Shown: one piece after another, positions 36,701-51,700 of the stretch | How the letters are laid out: each line of letters starts with the position of its first letter | Numbering within the stretch: position 1 is the first letter of the stretch | Source of the DNA: Brachionus koreanus | Taxonomy: Eukaryota > Rotifera > Eurotatoria > Ploima > Brachionidae | Direction of reading: 5' to 3' | NCBI GenBank assembly: GCA_016987375.1 | Contig: PJRA01000444.1 | Location: 233,814 to 297,813 of the forward strand | Length of the DNA: 64,000 nucleotides | Notes under the pieces: generated by a model | Databases searched by the model: none | What the model was told of the DNA's origin: nothing | Seen by the model: only the letters and a program-made list of their open reading frames with translations | Position numbers and translations under genes: made by a program

Positions 36701-39700
36701 GGTTTTTAATATTTATTTTGATGAAAAATTAATTATATTTTAGAAAAAATTTGTGAAATTCAAATGTTTATTTTTTTTTTCATTTTTAATGTTTAGTCTC
36801 TCAAACGTTTTTGATTTTTATATTTTGATACATATCGTCATAAAAAGCAAGCCGAGTTATTTATCTAATTTTATTTAGTCTCAAAGGCAAGTTACTTATT
36901 AGAAAAAAAGATACTTTACTATCTCTAATAGCAAATAACAATAACCAGAAAAAATTGGGATATAGAAGATCAATTCGATGTATGCATGGTCGGCACTATT
37001 GATCAAAAAAGATTTGCCAATTTTCTATTATTTTTTCGGAAATCATGATAAAATTTAAATATGGTAGGGAAAGCTTTTGATATTTTGAGTAACGAATCCT
37101 TAATTGCCAGAAATATAAATAATAAAAATTCAATTTCGAACAGGATTGTCTTTTTTATTAATTGCGAGTCTTTAGAATGCTGTACCTAACAATCCAATAG
37201 TAAGAGAAAAGATCGTCCTTGTTTCTTGTATTCTAAAATGAAGTGATTGACCTGCTAGAATAGCGATGAAACTAATGCTGGGTAAACTTAGAGCCTATTT
37301 AAATCATTAATCGGGTCTTTCGCAAAGAAAGATGGCTAGAAAGTTTAATTGCCACTATACCTATATTGGAAAGATTTTAAAAAAGTATAAAAAACGCAAT
37401 AGACCTCATTTAAAAGCTTATCAAGAGTAGACAGCTAGGCCAAAATGTCATCGAATGCTTTTAAAATATAGCAGATATGAATTTATAATTGATGATGAAT
37501 CTTATTTCACTCTTGGTAACGCCGCGCTGCCAGGAAATGATATTTTTATAGCAGTAACCTAAGCGTTAAAAAATTTGAAGAAGAATTAATGGTCTGTCAA
37601 CACCATTATTAATAAATTAATTAACGGTCTGTTAGCGGTCAATCAACATGTCTATCTTGGACAGTGTATTAAGAAACAACTTGAACCAATGAATTAAATA
37701 AAATGTTAGATAAAAATTTATGGTATCTTGTCAAAGAAGTGAATCCAGAAAATGCACCAAAAGCACGACCAATCGAAGATTTTTGATGAAATTTGAAAGC
37801 CAAAGTTTATGAGGGTGATTGGAAGGCCAAAAATATTAAGCAACTCTAAAACAAAATTGGCAATCGCATGTGCAATATGGACCCAAAGGTTGTACCAAAG
37901 ACCATGCCAAGACTGTTGGCTCTAGGCTCGATATCATACGTCGTCATGGAGTTCAATGCCTTCACTGATATTATTTTTCAAAATAGGAGAGTTCAGTTAT
38001 AATTTAAAAAAAAATTTTTTAATTTTTTATGAAAGAATTAATTTTGTGCCATTTTCTATTGTAGACCCGTTATTAAGCACAATATTGACATTCAAGTATC
38101 AAATAAGGAAGAAATATTGACTGCATTAAAAGCTTTGAATAGTAGAAAACAATTTTTTTGTGATAAAATAAAAGACCTTGAAATTTAAAGCATTGAATAT
38201 TGTAAAAAAAAATATTTACCTTTAGCTTGAGCATTAAGAAGTAATGAACCTTCAGGTTTTGTCTCATCAGTTCTAAATCTTACTGGAATACTTGAATTAC
38301 AACTAAAAAAATTACAAAATTGTACGTAAAAATAATAAAAAGTGTTAGGTAAAAGCTTGTCAATTTTGAATCTAGTTAAATTTCCTTCATAGATAATTTT
38401 ATCATTGATAAAAAGAGTATTTTTTCTAAATAAACCATTCGGTCTTGATGGCCTTGTCCAATTTAGAAGCAAGTAATCAAAGCCTCTTTGTTCAAGTTCA
38501 ATTTTTATATCACTTGCATCTGGGTCACTTTCCAAAGTTCTAATAGGCAAAATGGTACTATTTGTGCATCCACCTTTGGTGCATGCTGAAAGAATTATTT
38601 CATAGAGAGCACCTGGTATTAAATTGTTCAAGTTTTTGATGTTTGAAGCACATTCAGCACAAGTTGATATATTAAACGATGTAATGTTGTAGAAATATTC
38701 TACATCATTTAAATAGACTATGTAGTTTGTTAAAAATCCATTTTGAATTTGATCATTGCTTGGCTTGGACCATTTAATTATGATTACATTTTGAGTAATT
38801 TTCAGGACAGTTGGAACAGATACAAACAAAGGCGCCATTTCTTTTGTGACAAATGAAACTTTTTCGCTTCTAGCACAGCCTATGGCATTACATACCTCAA
38901 GAATAAATGTATAATTTGTCAATGGGTGAAGGTTGATTGCCAAAAAACTTTTTTGAAGACCGAAGTACAAAACATTTTCAGATGTTTCTTCGACTAGACG
39001 AATTATGTAAGCAGTTATGTTTCCACTAGGATAATCGGGAATATGCCAAGTCAGATTCAATGAATTCGAAGTTGCACTTGATAAAATTGGCGGTTTAATT
39101 CCGTCCGGAATTTCAGCTAAAATTTAATTCAAAAAAATTAATCTTATTTAATGAATTTATTGAAAAAATTTAAAATATTTATAATTAAAATTTTTCTCTT
39201 TAAAGTCAAAAAAGATTTAATTGATGCAGATGATGAAAATTTAAGAGTGAAATCAAAGAAAATGATCTAAAATTAATCTTATTATAAAAAATGTCTTCTT
39301 TAATTAGACGATCTTTAGCTTTACCTATATTTTTAAAGCGTATAATCAGCAAAAATGTTAANNNNNNNNNNNNNNNNNNNNNNNNNNNNNNNNNNNNNNN
39401 NNNNNNNNNNNNNNNNNNNNNNNNNNNNNNNNNNNNNNNNNNNNNNNNNNNNNNNNNNNNNNNNNNNNNNNNNNNNNNNNNNNNNNNNNNNNNNNNNNNN
39501 NNNNNNNNNNNNNNNNNNNNNNNNNNNNNNNNNNNNNNNNNNNNNNNNNNNNNNNNNNNNNNNNNNNNNNNNNNNNNNNNNNNNNNNNNNNNNNNNNNNN
39601 NNNNNNNNNNNNNNNNNNNNNNNNNNNNNNNNNNNNNNNNNNNNNNNNNNNNNNNNNNNNNNNNNNNNNNNNNNNNNNNNNNNNNNNNNNNNNNNNNNNN

Positions 39701-42700
39701 NNNNNNNNNNNNNNNNNNNNNNNNNNNNNNNNNNNNNNNNNNNNNNNNNNNNNNNNNNNNNNNNNNNNNNNNNNNNNNNNNNNNNNNNNNNNNNNNNNNN
39801 NNNNNNNNNNNNNNNNNNNNNNNNNNNNNNNNNNNNNNNNNNNNNNNNNNNNNNNNNNNNNNNNNNNNNNNNNNNNNNNNNNNNNNNNNNNNNNNNNNNN
39901 NNNNNNNNNNNNNNNNNNNNNNNNNNNNNNNNNNNNNNNNNNNNNNNNNNNNNNNNNNNNNNNNNNNNNNNNNNNNNNNNNNNNNNNNNNNNNNTCAGGC
40001 CAAAAAACGTAGTCAAGGTCTTCATGATACTCATGTATAAATGGGAGCAGTCGTTTATTCAAGTTATTTCAAGTTCATTTACTTATGCATCACCCGTTAA
40101 TTGTATTTGGCGATTTATTATTTTTTTACTGAAATTACTGAAACTTAAACTTAGATCACTTGTAAAAAATAGGAATTGCTAATTTTGCATTACTTGTATT
40201 ATTCATCATATTTTTTCTTATATGTATTAAAATTATAAATGGTATGTGAAAGTGTATTACAGGTGTAGTCTTTCAGATTGCAAGCGAAAATTTTTTTATT
40301 TTTTCAATTCTAAATTTCTCTATTTGAAAATGATAATAAATAATTTTGGTAATTAGTATTCTTTATAAATTCTATACTTGGCTTTTTTTTAACTACTAAT
40401 GTTTCATTTAAAATAGTTTTTTTTATGATATTAAGATCAGTTAGCTTAAAATTGTCTTTTAACAATTCAGCTAAAATTTATATTTTTTTTCTTTGAGCCT
40501 GTCAAAAAGTCTTATTTTTTTTAGAAAAACAAGTTGACATAAAACATAAATATGCTAACATAAATCTGTATTTTTATATCAATTAAGTAATTTTAAGTAA
40601 AAAAAAATTGTAAATTTTCTATTAATTAAATAATACTGGTGAAAAATAAGTAATTATAGTTAATGAAAATAAGTAATTATAGCATACGCCTTTGTATTTT
40701 ATTCCAAATCTCTCGTTCTATGAATTTTCGAACAAATAACGAAAACAAAAATTTAAAATTAAAATAGATTTTTTAATCATCTAAAAACCTTTCTTGTTAT
40801 GGTCGAAAATTCATTGTGAAAAATTTATCAGCTGATGCAAAGTTTCTATTATCCAAACTAAATTTGTGAGAATACTTTGCAAGTCTGCAAAGCACTAAAT
40901 ACAACACAAACTTTGTATCAACTGATAAATTTTGCAGAATGAATTTTCGACCATAACAAGAAAGCTATTTAAAATTTTTGTTTGTTGTTTTTTTTTTTCA
41001 AAAATTCACAACGCTGCTTCTAGTAGCGTCTGCTTCTGAGAGACATGACAAATATATTAATTCTTATTTATCTTTGTGCATCAATTGAGAAACTGACGAT
41101 TGAGTGATACAAAAGGTGTATTAAAATTATAAATTTTATTTACCTAATGTAGTAATATTGACCATTTGACTGTTTGTACATCCAGCACTATTGCATACAC
41201 CAACAACTAATGAATAGACCGTAATTGGCTTCGAACTAATAAGCAATTTTTTTGCTCTGGGGTCTTGAATTCTTGTAAAAACAAATTCTTCTATTTGAGA
41301 GCTTTGTTCCAAATTAGTTTCGCTTGAGCACACAGTCTCACAATAAAATTCAAAACTTCTAACACCATTGGGACCCTTGACTCGCAAGACAAATTTATCG
41401 ACATATCCTCTAGCCATATATGACCAATTGGTGCAATAGAAACAAAATTTTTCCATTTCTTCCACTTGTATCTGGTATCCACTGAGTGGCTTGACTTTTA
41501 AAAAGCGCATTATGTCCACAAAGCCTGATGGCTTGTCTTCCGGTGTACGTATCAATAACCATTCAGACGATGACTCACCCTGGCTATTGAATGCTGTCAC
41601 TCGGTAAAAATACTCTGTGAACTTGTTAAAACTTTTGTCAATGGCCACACTTTCATTTGTTTCCACTAGAACATCTTTAAGTCTGGACACATTTTCAACA
41701 AAAGTGTTCACATTCGGACAACCATCAAACCTTGTGTTTTTGTATGCAATTAGGTTGTTCAAATCAAAAAAATCAACCATAAAGCCATTTATTTTGACCT
41801 GTTTGATGCAACCAGTAAAGTACGCGTCTTCATTTAGAAGTTCAATTTGTTTGAAAAATGCACTAAAATACTCTCTGGTCAAAGGCTTTATAAACGACTT
41901 GGCCAATAGACTATAAATGTCAACAAGCATTTGAAAATCAAAGCCTCCTGTAAAAAATTGTGTGTTAAAATAAAATGTAAATAGCAACGTTGCATTTAGA
42001 ATTTTTGTATCGAAATTTTTCGGTAAGCTGTCAGATGTGAGAAAATTTTTGTTTACAATACGAGTTTGATTCAGCTCGAGAAGAAGAGATCGATTTTTAA
42101 AGTTGAGCTCCAAGTTTAGACTAGACCAGTATCCATTAGCCAGTGAGTTTATTCCGTATGACTCGTTGAAAACAAGATCGAAAAAGTTCAAAAATGCATT
42201 CGAATTGGTTAAGTCGTAGCGAATTCGAGTCTTGAAGCAAATCTCTATTTTGTTCGTGTCTATTAGTCTCACTAGGATGTATTGTTCGTTTTCGATGTCA
42301 AAATTAAGAAATAGAATGCCAGTCGGCCATTCAGTTCTGTACTGGATGTTGAGCGTGAATTTCTCGTTCGAATCGCTTTTTACTGGAGCTGTGGCGCCAA
42401 TGTTTGAATAAATGAAGCCAAAACCAAGAACATGCACTGGACTTGAGTCGGTGTCCAAGTTGATCGGACAACCGTATATTGTGTTGGAATTGTACGGCTC
42501 ACCAGGTGATGTGGCCGCTTCCGAAAAATTGAATTCCAACTGCCGACTTATCGCAGTTGATTTATTAGAGCTGAATTTAATTGTATCAAATTCAATTATT
42601 GTACTCATATTTTTTAAACATCCTTTTGAAATAAAAATTATTTTTACTCTAATAAATATTTTAAACAATTAATTTGTCACATATTTAATTAAATTGCAAA

Positions 42701-45700
42701 TAAAAACTATTTTATTCTATTTTTTTAATCTCTGAAGGAGCTTGAGCCCGGCACAGACAAACACATAATTACATTTTGACTTAGTTGGTTGAATCAGAAC
42801 CGCTAGTTAAATTCTTTATTAAAAAATAATCATGTAAATAAATTCACAGTCAAAATAAAAAAAGATGATCATCGAACATAATGGATGAGAACATTATTTT
42901 ATTTAAAAAAAAAGCTTTTTTATTTTAAATAACTTTCAGGATTATAATTAGTAGACAGTCTGAATTAAATATTTTATTTTAGAATTTATTCATTTTCTAA
43001 AAAATTACAATTAAAATTTTTAGGTAAAAAAAAGCCATTTTTTAAAATTTTATGTGATAAAATTCAAGTTTCAATTTTTCAAAAAGGAACCTAGAAAACC
43101 CCTCGCACATTCTAGTGTTAACATCAAAGAACAATCTAGTAATTCAATTATATAATATTTTTTAAAGTCAAGATACACTGAATATACAATTTATACTAAT
43201 AGCTGGCTTCATTTGTAATTCAATTCACAAAACATTAGCTTCATAAATTTTGGTTAGTACAGTATGAAATAATAGCAAAGTAAAATTTATGATCAAATTT
43301 CAAAATTTCAAACGTGCTCAAAATTTGTTTAATGCGTAGTTGATTGCATTGTAGACTTCAGAAATTTTTAAACTTCATTGTTAAATTTGAAAAAAAAGGA
43401 TAGCCGCGTGTTATCTTGGAAATGATTAAATTACGTATTTTAAATATTTTGATTTTTTTTTTAGATTTCAATTTAATAAAAATGTTCAGACCAAACATAT
43501 AACTTTAATTTAAAAGCGTCCTCAAACCTGAATTGTTTAAGACCAGTAGAAGATAAATATTCAAGAGGATTTTATGAAGAGCATTTTGGTAACTTAAAAA
43601 CAAGAGTGATTAATATCTTAGAGTTTTTTAACAAATATTTTAGATATTTTGTTTACTCAACAATATCCTGTGTTTTGGTAGGCCTTTGCCTATTCATCCT
43701 AATAAAATGTTTTTTACGGAACAGTAATAAGAGAATAATTAATATAATACAAACAAGATCTGAAGACAATGGAGACGAATCGGATTCAATCGATATATGA
43801 TTGAGAGAGATAATGTGATTATCGAGACGATAATATTTTAAAGAAGGGGGATGTCATATTATTAGTCGTTTTGAAGAATTTATCTAACATAGCTTATTAA
43901 AATTCATTTTACCTTATTTGGCTATTAGTTGTTGCATCTTTATCTTTTTTGGAAATCTAGGCACGTACTTGATTCAGTATTTAAGCAACTCAATTTTATT
44001 ATTATTCTTATTTTTATTTAATAAAGTAATAGTTATAACATGTCTTTCTATTAGCTCCCTAATACATTACAAGATCACAACATTTGTTTACTTTACTGTT
44101 TGAAAAACTGAATTTTCTCATGATAATAACGAAAAAAAAAGAGGGATGGCTTGTTTACACAATCAGTTAAAAAAAAAGGAAAGTTAAAACGCTAATCCTT
44201 CTAGCAAAAAAGTTTTTAAATAACCAAAAAAATACAAAGATCAATTTTAAGCGTTTTATTGGCCTTAATCCAAAAAAATTCATTTATAATTGACGAAATG
44301 ATTCAAAAGTGAAGCAAAGATGAAAGTGTTAGATTTTTCATGATTGGATTATTTCTAAATATTTCGAAAGAATATGGTGAAAATTTTGTCTTACACGCAA
44401 AAAAAATGAGATGATTTATTTATGAAACATCAATGAAGACACCGATTTTTGATTGACTAGGTCTTATAGTCATACAGTTAGGTAAAAACTTTGCTGCAAA
44501 TGAGAGTGATAAGCCTGAACGAAAGTGAAGTTCTTCATGGCACAGACATTTTATGTGAAAAGATATTATTGGTGTTGCTTAAAGCCAATGTTTATTTTAT
44601 ACATTTCCTGAGCAAGCTTTTGTACCATTTTGTAAATTAAAAAATTTAAAGTAATACCCAAAAATTTAATTTTCCAAAAATAAATCTTTGACTTTTTAAT
44701 TTAAAAAATCAGTTACCTAAAAATCTGTTAGGTTGAATTTTTTTAAATGGTTCGCTATCAAACGCCTTCTCATCACGACTGAGAAAATCATCGGGTAAAC
44801 CACCCACATAAACACCAACAACATCACTAATTACTTGCTTATTACATTTGCTAGAATTCACTTGAAATAACTTTTCATTTGATCTAATAAAAGCATAGCT
44901 ATTCAATCTAAAAACTTTGGCTGTATTCCATTTGAGATTGTTTTCGTCACCTTTTAAATAAATTGAACATGCCTCGACTTGAGACTGAGTTTCTGATAAA
45001 TACCAATTGCTTTCCAGATTTACTTGCAAAGCACTAAATTCACTTTGAGAATAGCCAGAGCTTGCCAAATAAATAAGTCCATTATTTCTAGTCTTAAATT
45101 GATACTTGAGGCCAAAAAAAGGATATCCTTGAGGGTAGTATTTGTCTGCATCAAATTTAAAGTAGTTAAAGCCGTGCAGACGATAGCCATGTTCAAGGAG
45201 AGTTGGTGGATTAGCAAATGAGATCTTGGCCCGTTCTAACCTGTACTTGATACCAGTAAAATTAGTCAAATTATATGGCTTATACCTACTCCAGTCAAAT
45301 TGTAGCTGCGAATCAACCACTTGATATGTTAAATCATCCATAGACCATTTATTAGGCGGAGGGTCTATTGTTTGAACAGAAAAATTATTTGTTCTTAAGC
45401 ATCCAGCATTGTTACATAGCTCAACATAAAAATTATAAACTTGTGAAGAATTTAAGTTGATAAAGTTAAAAGAATTTCCTAGTCCACTATAAACCAACGT
45501 TGATTTATCACTATTCAACAAGTATAAAGAAAAATTTCTAATTCCACCTCCAAGACAATTTATCCAATAAGTATCAAACAGTGTTTGCTGATATGTTGGA
45601 AGCCATTTTATGAATACACTGTCGAATCTAAGCGAAACAGCGCTTTGCACTACTGGTGGACATATTGGAGCATTTTCCAAAGTGGTTAATACTAGTTCAG

Positions 45701-48700
45701 TACTAGGTTTGGAACGGCCTATCACTGTTGAACTAGTAGCTATTATTCCATATGTTGATCTTGGCCTCAAATTTTTTACAATACATATTTTTAGTTTGTT
45801 ATCTAACACAGAATCATTTGGATCATAAAATTCTTCAATAGCACAAGCTAAAGAATATTCTTGATAATCAGTTGAATTGTAAGATTTTTTGTATATTTCA
45901 TACATTACTATGATGCCATTTGGTTTAAGGGGCCGTTTGACTCCTATAATAATAAAACTAGAATTAAGTGAGATGATAACTGGTTGAGTTTGGTTGACTG
46001 GTCTATCTTGGGAAGTTATAAAACTGGTGTATTTAGAGGCCGATTGAGTTTTTGGATCGCCTATAAGACAATATAAAATTTCTGCATTATTCAAATCTCG
46101 GTTACAAACTTCTACACTCAAAAAATAGTGACTATAAGGATTAAGATTATGAATAGTGGTCTGCAGTATATTTGTGCTCGATTGCATATGTATATGCTCG
46201 ACTATCTTACTTGAATTTGTCTGCTCGATTAGGTTATTCAAGTCGATTGGATTGCTTGGAAGATTGGCATTTTTCTTCGAATAAACTTTAATTGAATAAA
46301 AGGGGCTTAAGCCATTGAGGCGCTCAGGAATAGTCCACAACACTTGAACTTGTGATGATCTTATATTGAACAATTGGTATGTAAAGTTACAGCAGGGCTG
46401 ACTTGGCAAAGTAATTTTGATGTTTTGTGAACGACTTGGTGTGCCACCTTGATCGTTAAAAGATTCAATTCTATACGAGTATACCACAAATGGAAGCAGA
46501 TTGGTATCATCATAATTTTTTTCTAAAATAACAGAATGTTAAATATTTTTAAATCATTAAAGAATAAAAAATTAATCTAGGTATTAAGTTTGTCGTGTCT
46601 CTACGTCCGTCCTTTTTAAAATTTTAAAATGACCAGACCAAGAAATTAATCTATATAACATATAGTCTAAATGAAATAAAAATATTATAAATGAATTTTT
46701 TTCACTTACTTGAAGTGTTTGTCACTAAAGTTTCATTTCTATATACCAAATAATAACGAATAATGCCATTTGGATAGTCTGGCGGAGACCAACTGATGCT
46801 GATTGTATCAGAATTTTTAATTGACAAAAATGGTGGACTTTGTTTGCTTGGGACTAAAAAAATTTGATTATTAAAATTAAAAAAAAAAGACACAAAATAC
46901 ATTTTGAGCATCCAAACGGATTATCGACATCTAAATTGCTGGTTCCAGGTACACATGTATTACATTTAAGTCCAGTTGAAAATTCTTTACAATTGCACTG
47001 ACCAGTAAATTGATCACAATCTTGATCATAACTACCAGCAATATTGCATCCACACTGTTTACAAGTTCCAGTAACACTCGAAAAGTTAAAATATCCTTCA
47101 GTGCATTGATCACACCTTGTTCCACCTATTCCATTAGCTATTTTACACACACACTCGCCAGTCAAACTATCACAATTAGAACCTGGTATACTACCGGCTG
47201 GATCACATGCACACTCAAAACAATCAATGTCGTTTATATTAAGAAAAAAAAATCCATTTGCACAAGTCTCGCATTTTATGCCAATTCGATTTTTGTTACA
47301 GACGCATTGACTTGTTCTCGAATCACATATATAATTGCCATTGACCAAAGTGTCTTTATTAGTGCCTATTGGATCACATTCACATTTGGTACAATTATTA
47401 CTATACTCATTTAGACCATAATATCCTGGCTTGCATCGATCACAAGCAAATCCTTCGCTTAACTCATTGCATATGCATTTTCCAGTCTCTTCTTCACAAA
47501 TATTCTCTTCATCTAGAATTCCATTCAAATTGCATTCACATTTGACACACTGTGATCCCGATCTCCAATAACCATTTAGGCATCTATCACAGTTTTTTCC
47601 TCCATAGCCAGTTTTACACAGACACCTACCGGTAATAGTATCACATACATTTGGGTTTATTGAGCCAGCTGGTTCACATTGACATTTGTTCGCACATCCA
47701 TTAATCGTCAAATTGTAGAAGCCCAACTCACATTGATTGCATCTTAGGCCTCGCACTCGACTTTTGCAATTGCATTGTCCTGTTATTTGATCACAAGCTG
47801 CTGATAAAGAGCCAAGTGGATCACAGTTACACTGTTTGTTACATCCATTTTCTAAATCATACATTGATTCAATACAACGGTCACATTTGAATCCAGAAAC
47901 AAAAGTAGATTCACATGAGCACTGACCAGTTTTTTGGTCGCATAAAGTTAAATTTGTACCAGGTACCAATTGTGTTGAGCCAGCATTACACTCACATTTC
48001 ACACATCCATTTTTATTATTTGCTGTTAGATTAAAAAAACCAGGTTTACACTGATCACATTTTGATCCCTTTACGTTTTGCTTACAAATACATGTGCCAC
48101 TTAATTGATTACAATAGCTTAAGCTCACTGGTCCAATTTGAGTTATCACTCCTTTTAAGTCACATTCACATCTTTCGCACTGGTTTGTTAGATTATTGAA
48201 AAAAAAGTTAGCTATGCATCGACCACAATTTGGACCAGTTGAATTTTTGTCACAGTTTTGACACACACCTTTTCTCATCATTGAATCGTAAATGCATGAA
48301 TTTGATCGGTTGTTACAATTACATTTTGAACAACTAGCAAATGGATTTAAGTAACGTGTTTCATATGCTCTATTGTTGAACAGAGGCATGCACTTTTCGC
48401 ACTTTGTAAAGAAAACTATTTTAATTTTCACTTACTCAATAAGTACTATTAAGTTTTTATTTGTTTTAAATATTTCAAGTAAATTAAATGTATTTATAAT
48501 ACCAAGAATAGAATATTTAATAATCTTGAGAGAGAAATAGTTTACTTATTCATCTGAATTTATTAATAGAAGTGGTTTTCTCATGTAAATAGCTGTAAAA
48601 TTTTTTAATAGAAAAAAAGGTCTTTTACCAATAGATATTATGGTTGTATTAATACTAAAGAAAGATGGAAGTAGACTAATTTTGTTGAATGATGTATAAA

Positions 48701-51700
48701 AAATATGTTTAAAACTAACCATTAAAAACAAATTAAATCAACCTTAGTAATATTTAATATTAATTAAAGTTTAGATTACATTATATTTTAATAAATAATA
48801 AATTTTTAAGACAAATTTAACTCACAATTTATTTTGATTTAACTTCTTTATTATTAATGACCTTATTTAAGCTACAATTACTGAATATAAACACAGTTAC
48901 TGTTGCGGAATTAAATGACGTTGCAGAAAACAATGATTATTCTAATACAAGAAAAACAAAAAACAGAAAATGCATTAGTTGTTTTGAAAGCAAAGTTAAC
49001 AGAATAAAACAAATTAAACTCTACTGACGTGGATGTACATAGAGATGATGTATTTTTGATCTTAGGCGATTCTTCTCGAATAACATATATTTGGAATTAT
49101 GCAGTTTTGTGAAGTATAAGTAAACGATATTCTAGTTTATTCTAATAATAAATTTTTTTACTTTTCTTAAATTTATAGAGCCAAACTTTTTTTTACTTTA
49201 AAGTTTTTAAGATTTAAACGTTTTATTGAATAAGAATTTTTGAGTTAAATAAAGTAGAGTAGTTTTGCAATTAAATTTTCTCTAAAATTAGTAAATAAAA
49301 AAACTCTCAGACTTTATAATTATTATTTTAATTATTCAAGTTTTGGTTTCTAAGAAATAAAAAGTAAATTTAATTCTAAAATAGATTTCAGCTAAATGGC
49401 CCAAACAAAACAGGCATCTTTAAGTTGATGATCGATTCAAAATATCATTTCAATTCAAAGAGTTTATCTTTAGATTTTATAATCAATCAATGTAAATTTA
49501 GGAAATAAATAATTTTTGAAAAATATTTTCTCAACCTTTTTTGATAAGATCAATTTTTAGATTTTTTAATGTAATGGCTCATTATTTTTTAGGTTTATTT
49601 TTTAGCTTTTAATTTCAAAAATATTTGTAGAAAAGAAAAATATTTTAAGTTTATTACTAATTTTATTACTATGATATTTGAATTTCATTTTTAAAATTTA
49701 ACACTAAATGCTAGTTTACCAATACTTTTGAAATAGATTCAAAATAGATACTATGGTTGTATTAATTCACAATTTTTTTTTACATTTTAATTTAATTACA
49801 TGTTAACCGTGTTACACTAAAACTATTTAGATTAAATTAAAGATTGATTATAAAATCTAAAGATAAACTGTTTGAATTGAAATTATATTTTGAATTGATC
49901 ATCAACTTCAAGATGCCACAAAACAGAATGCTAAAAATCATTGGTATTATAAAGATAGAAAAAATTCATAAAGAAGTAAAATATGTCCAATATGTAACAA
50001 GATGTTTGAGGCAAAAAATAAATCTAAATGTAATCGTAAATTTTGATATTTTCGAAATGTTTAGTCAATTATGATAAAAATAACTAAGAATGTTAATTTT
50101 TAGTAAATTTGAAAAGTTAGCAAATGTTCTATAGTGATAATTAAGAAACTATTTATCTTATTCTTCTCAATTATTACAGCACCTGATAATGCTTTGATGC
50201 TGACTGAAAATAAGCAGAAGCATAAAGAAAGATTTTATGCTCTACTTGAAACCAATAGAATCGAGGAACAACTAGTATCCGATCCTGAAAAAAAGACGAG
50301 AAAAACCAAAAGCCAACAAATGCTGAAGAATACCAACAGCTAATCAATGAAATTGAAATTGCCAAAAGCTATAAATACACTTTAAAAGTTGTGAAATAAC
50401 TCAAAATACCGTCATAATAGATTCGGTCATAATTTCTTTATCTCATGACTAAAATTTAGATTTTACTTAACATTATATATAAAAGAAATATATTTTATGC
50501 TGATACTAAATTTATTTTTCTGCTACCTAAAAAAAAATAAAAATGATACAAAAATTCACACTTAAGATACTAAAAATAAAATTAAAATGATACTTATTTT
50601 GTTTATGTGATACTAATATTTTTTTTAATTGGTATCAAATAATTAATCAAATAAACATTTATGCATTGATGCCACTTATAAGCTTTTATGGCAAGGATTA
50701 ATTGACAACTATATAAATGTGTTAATATACTATATAAAATAATTATCATAATAATGAAATACTGATAATATTTAAATTGATTACTTATTTATTTAAAAAG
50801 ATTTCTCATCATTTTTTATACTAATCAATTAATATAAAGTCTAAACTAAGAATGTAAATATTTACCATATTTCCATGAGTATAACTTCCTTCGTCACAGT
50901 TACATTTGAACGGAACTTGAGTCATATCACAACTAGCTGAATATCCATTACAATCACATCTAAGCAAAAATTATTACAAAAAAAAAAGCAAAACTAAAAT
51001 TATTCATTCAAACCTTCCTCTAATCCTAAATTCATTTATTGAATAATACAACTTTCTAATGTCATTTTTAACACTTTGAAAATAACCAGATAAAACAAGC
51101 TTGATTTTGGAAGCTTTAATTAGATTGACTTTGTCAAAATTGGAAAAAAAATCCTCCTCTTGGTCGATCACAGCCGACCAAATGATTGGGAAGCCTCCAA
51201 AAAATCCGCTCTCAAACTCAGCTGGTATTTGACCACATGCTGGATCGGATCCATCACAATCAATTGAATAGCGCTGAATTTCATACCACTGATTGTCCAT
51301 AAACCTTTGAATGACAACTTTGGTTGGAGGCAAATTGGCAAAAAATATTTCTATCCTTTCGACAAGATAGACACCGTTTTCCAAATCTAAAACAACTTCT
51401 ATTGGATTAGTACTAGTCAAAATACATGAAATCCACGATGTCTTAAAGTTGTCATCATTGATATAGTTAAGCGGATGAGCAAATTGATTCAGGCGTGTTG
51501 TTCTGTCCAATTGATCAAGCATTTTAAACTTGTTTTTGAGACAAATGGTTGAATTTCTGTTTTGATTGCGTGGATAAGCATTTGGACAGCGACATTCAGA
51601 CTGAATGCGCAAATCAATTGACTCAGCACCAAACAAATCTAAAATTTCTCTATTCACCAACGATATGCTAAAAACTCTAAAATCTTGTATCCATCCAAAA

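Noticed and set aside
39291..40182. Long ORFs of mostly X residues on both strands
   Set aside because: They cross the 633-N gap and are artefacts of unknown bases.
47010..47414. 134-codon plus-strand ORF rich in Thr and Ile
   Set aside because: Antisense shadow of the laminin-EGF exon of usherin.
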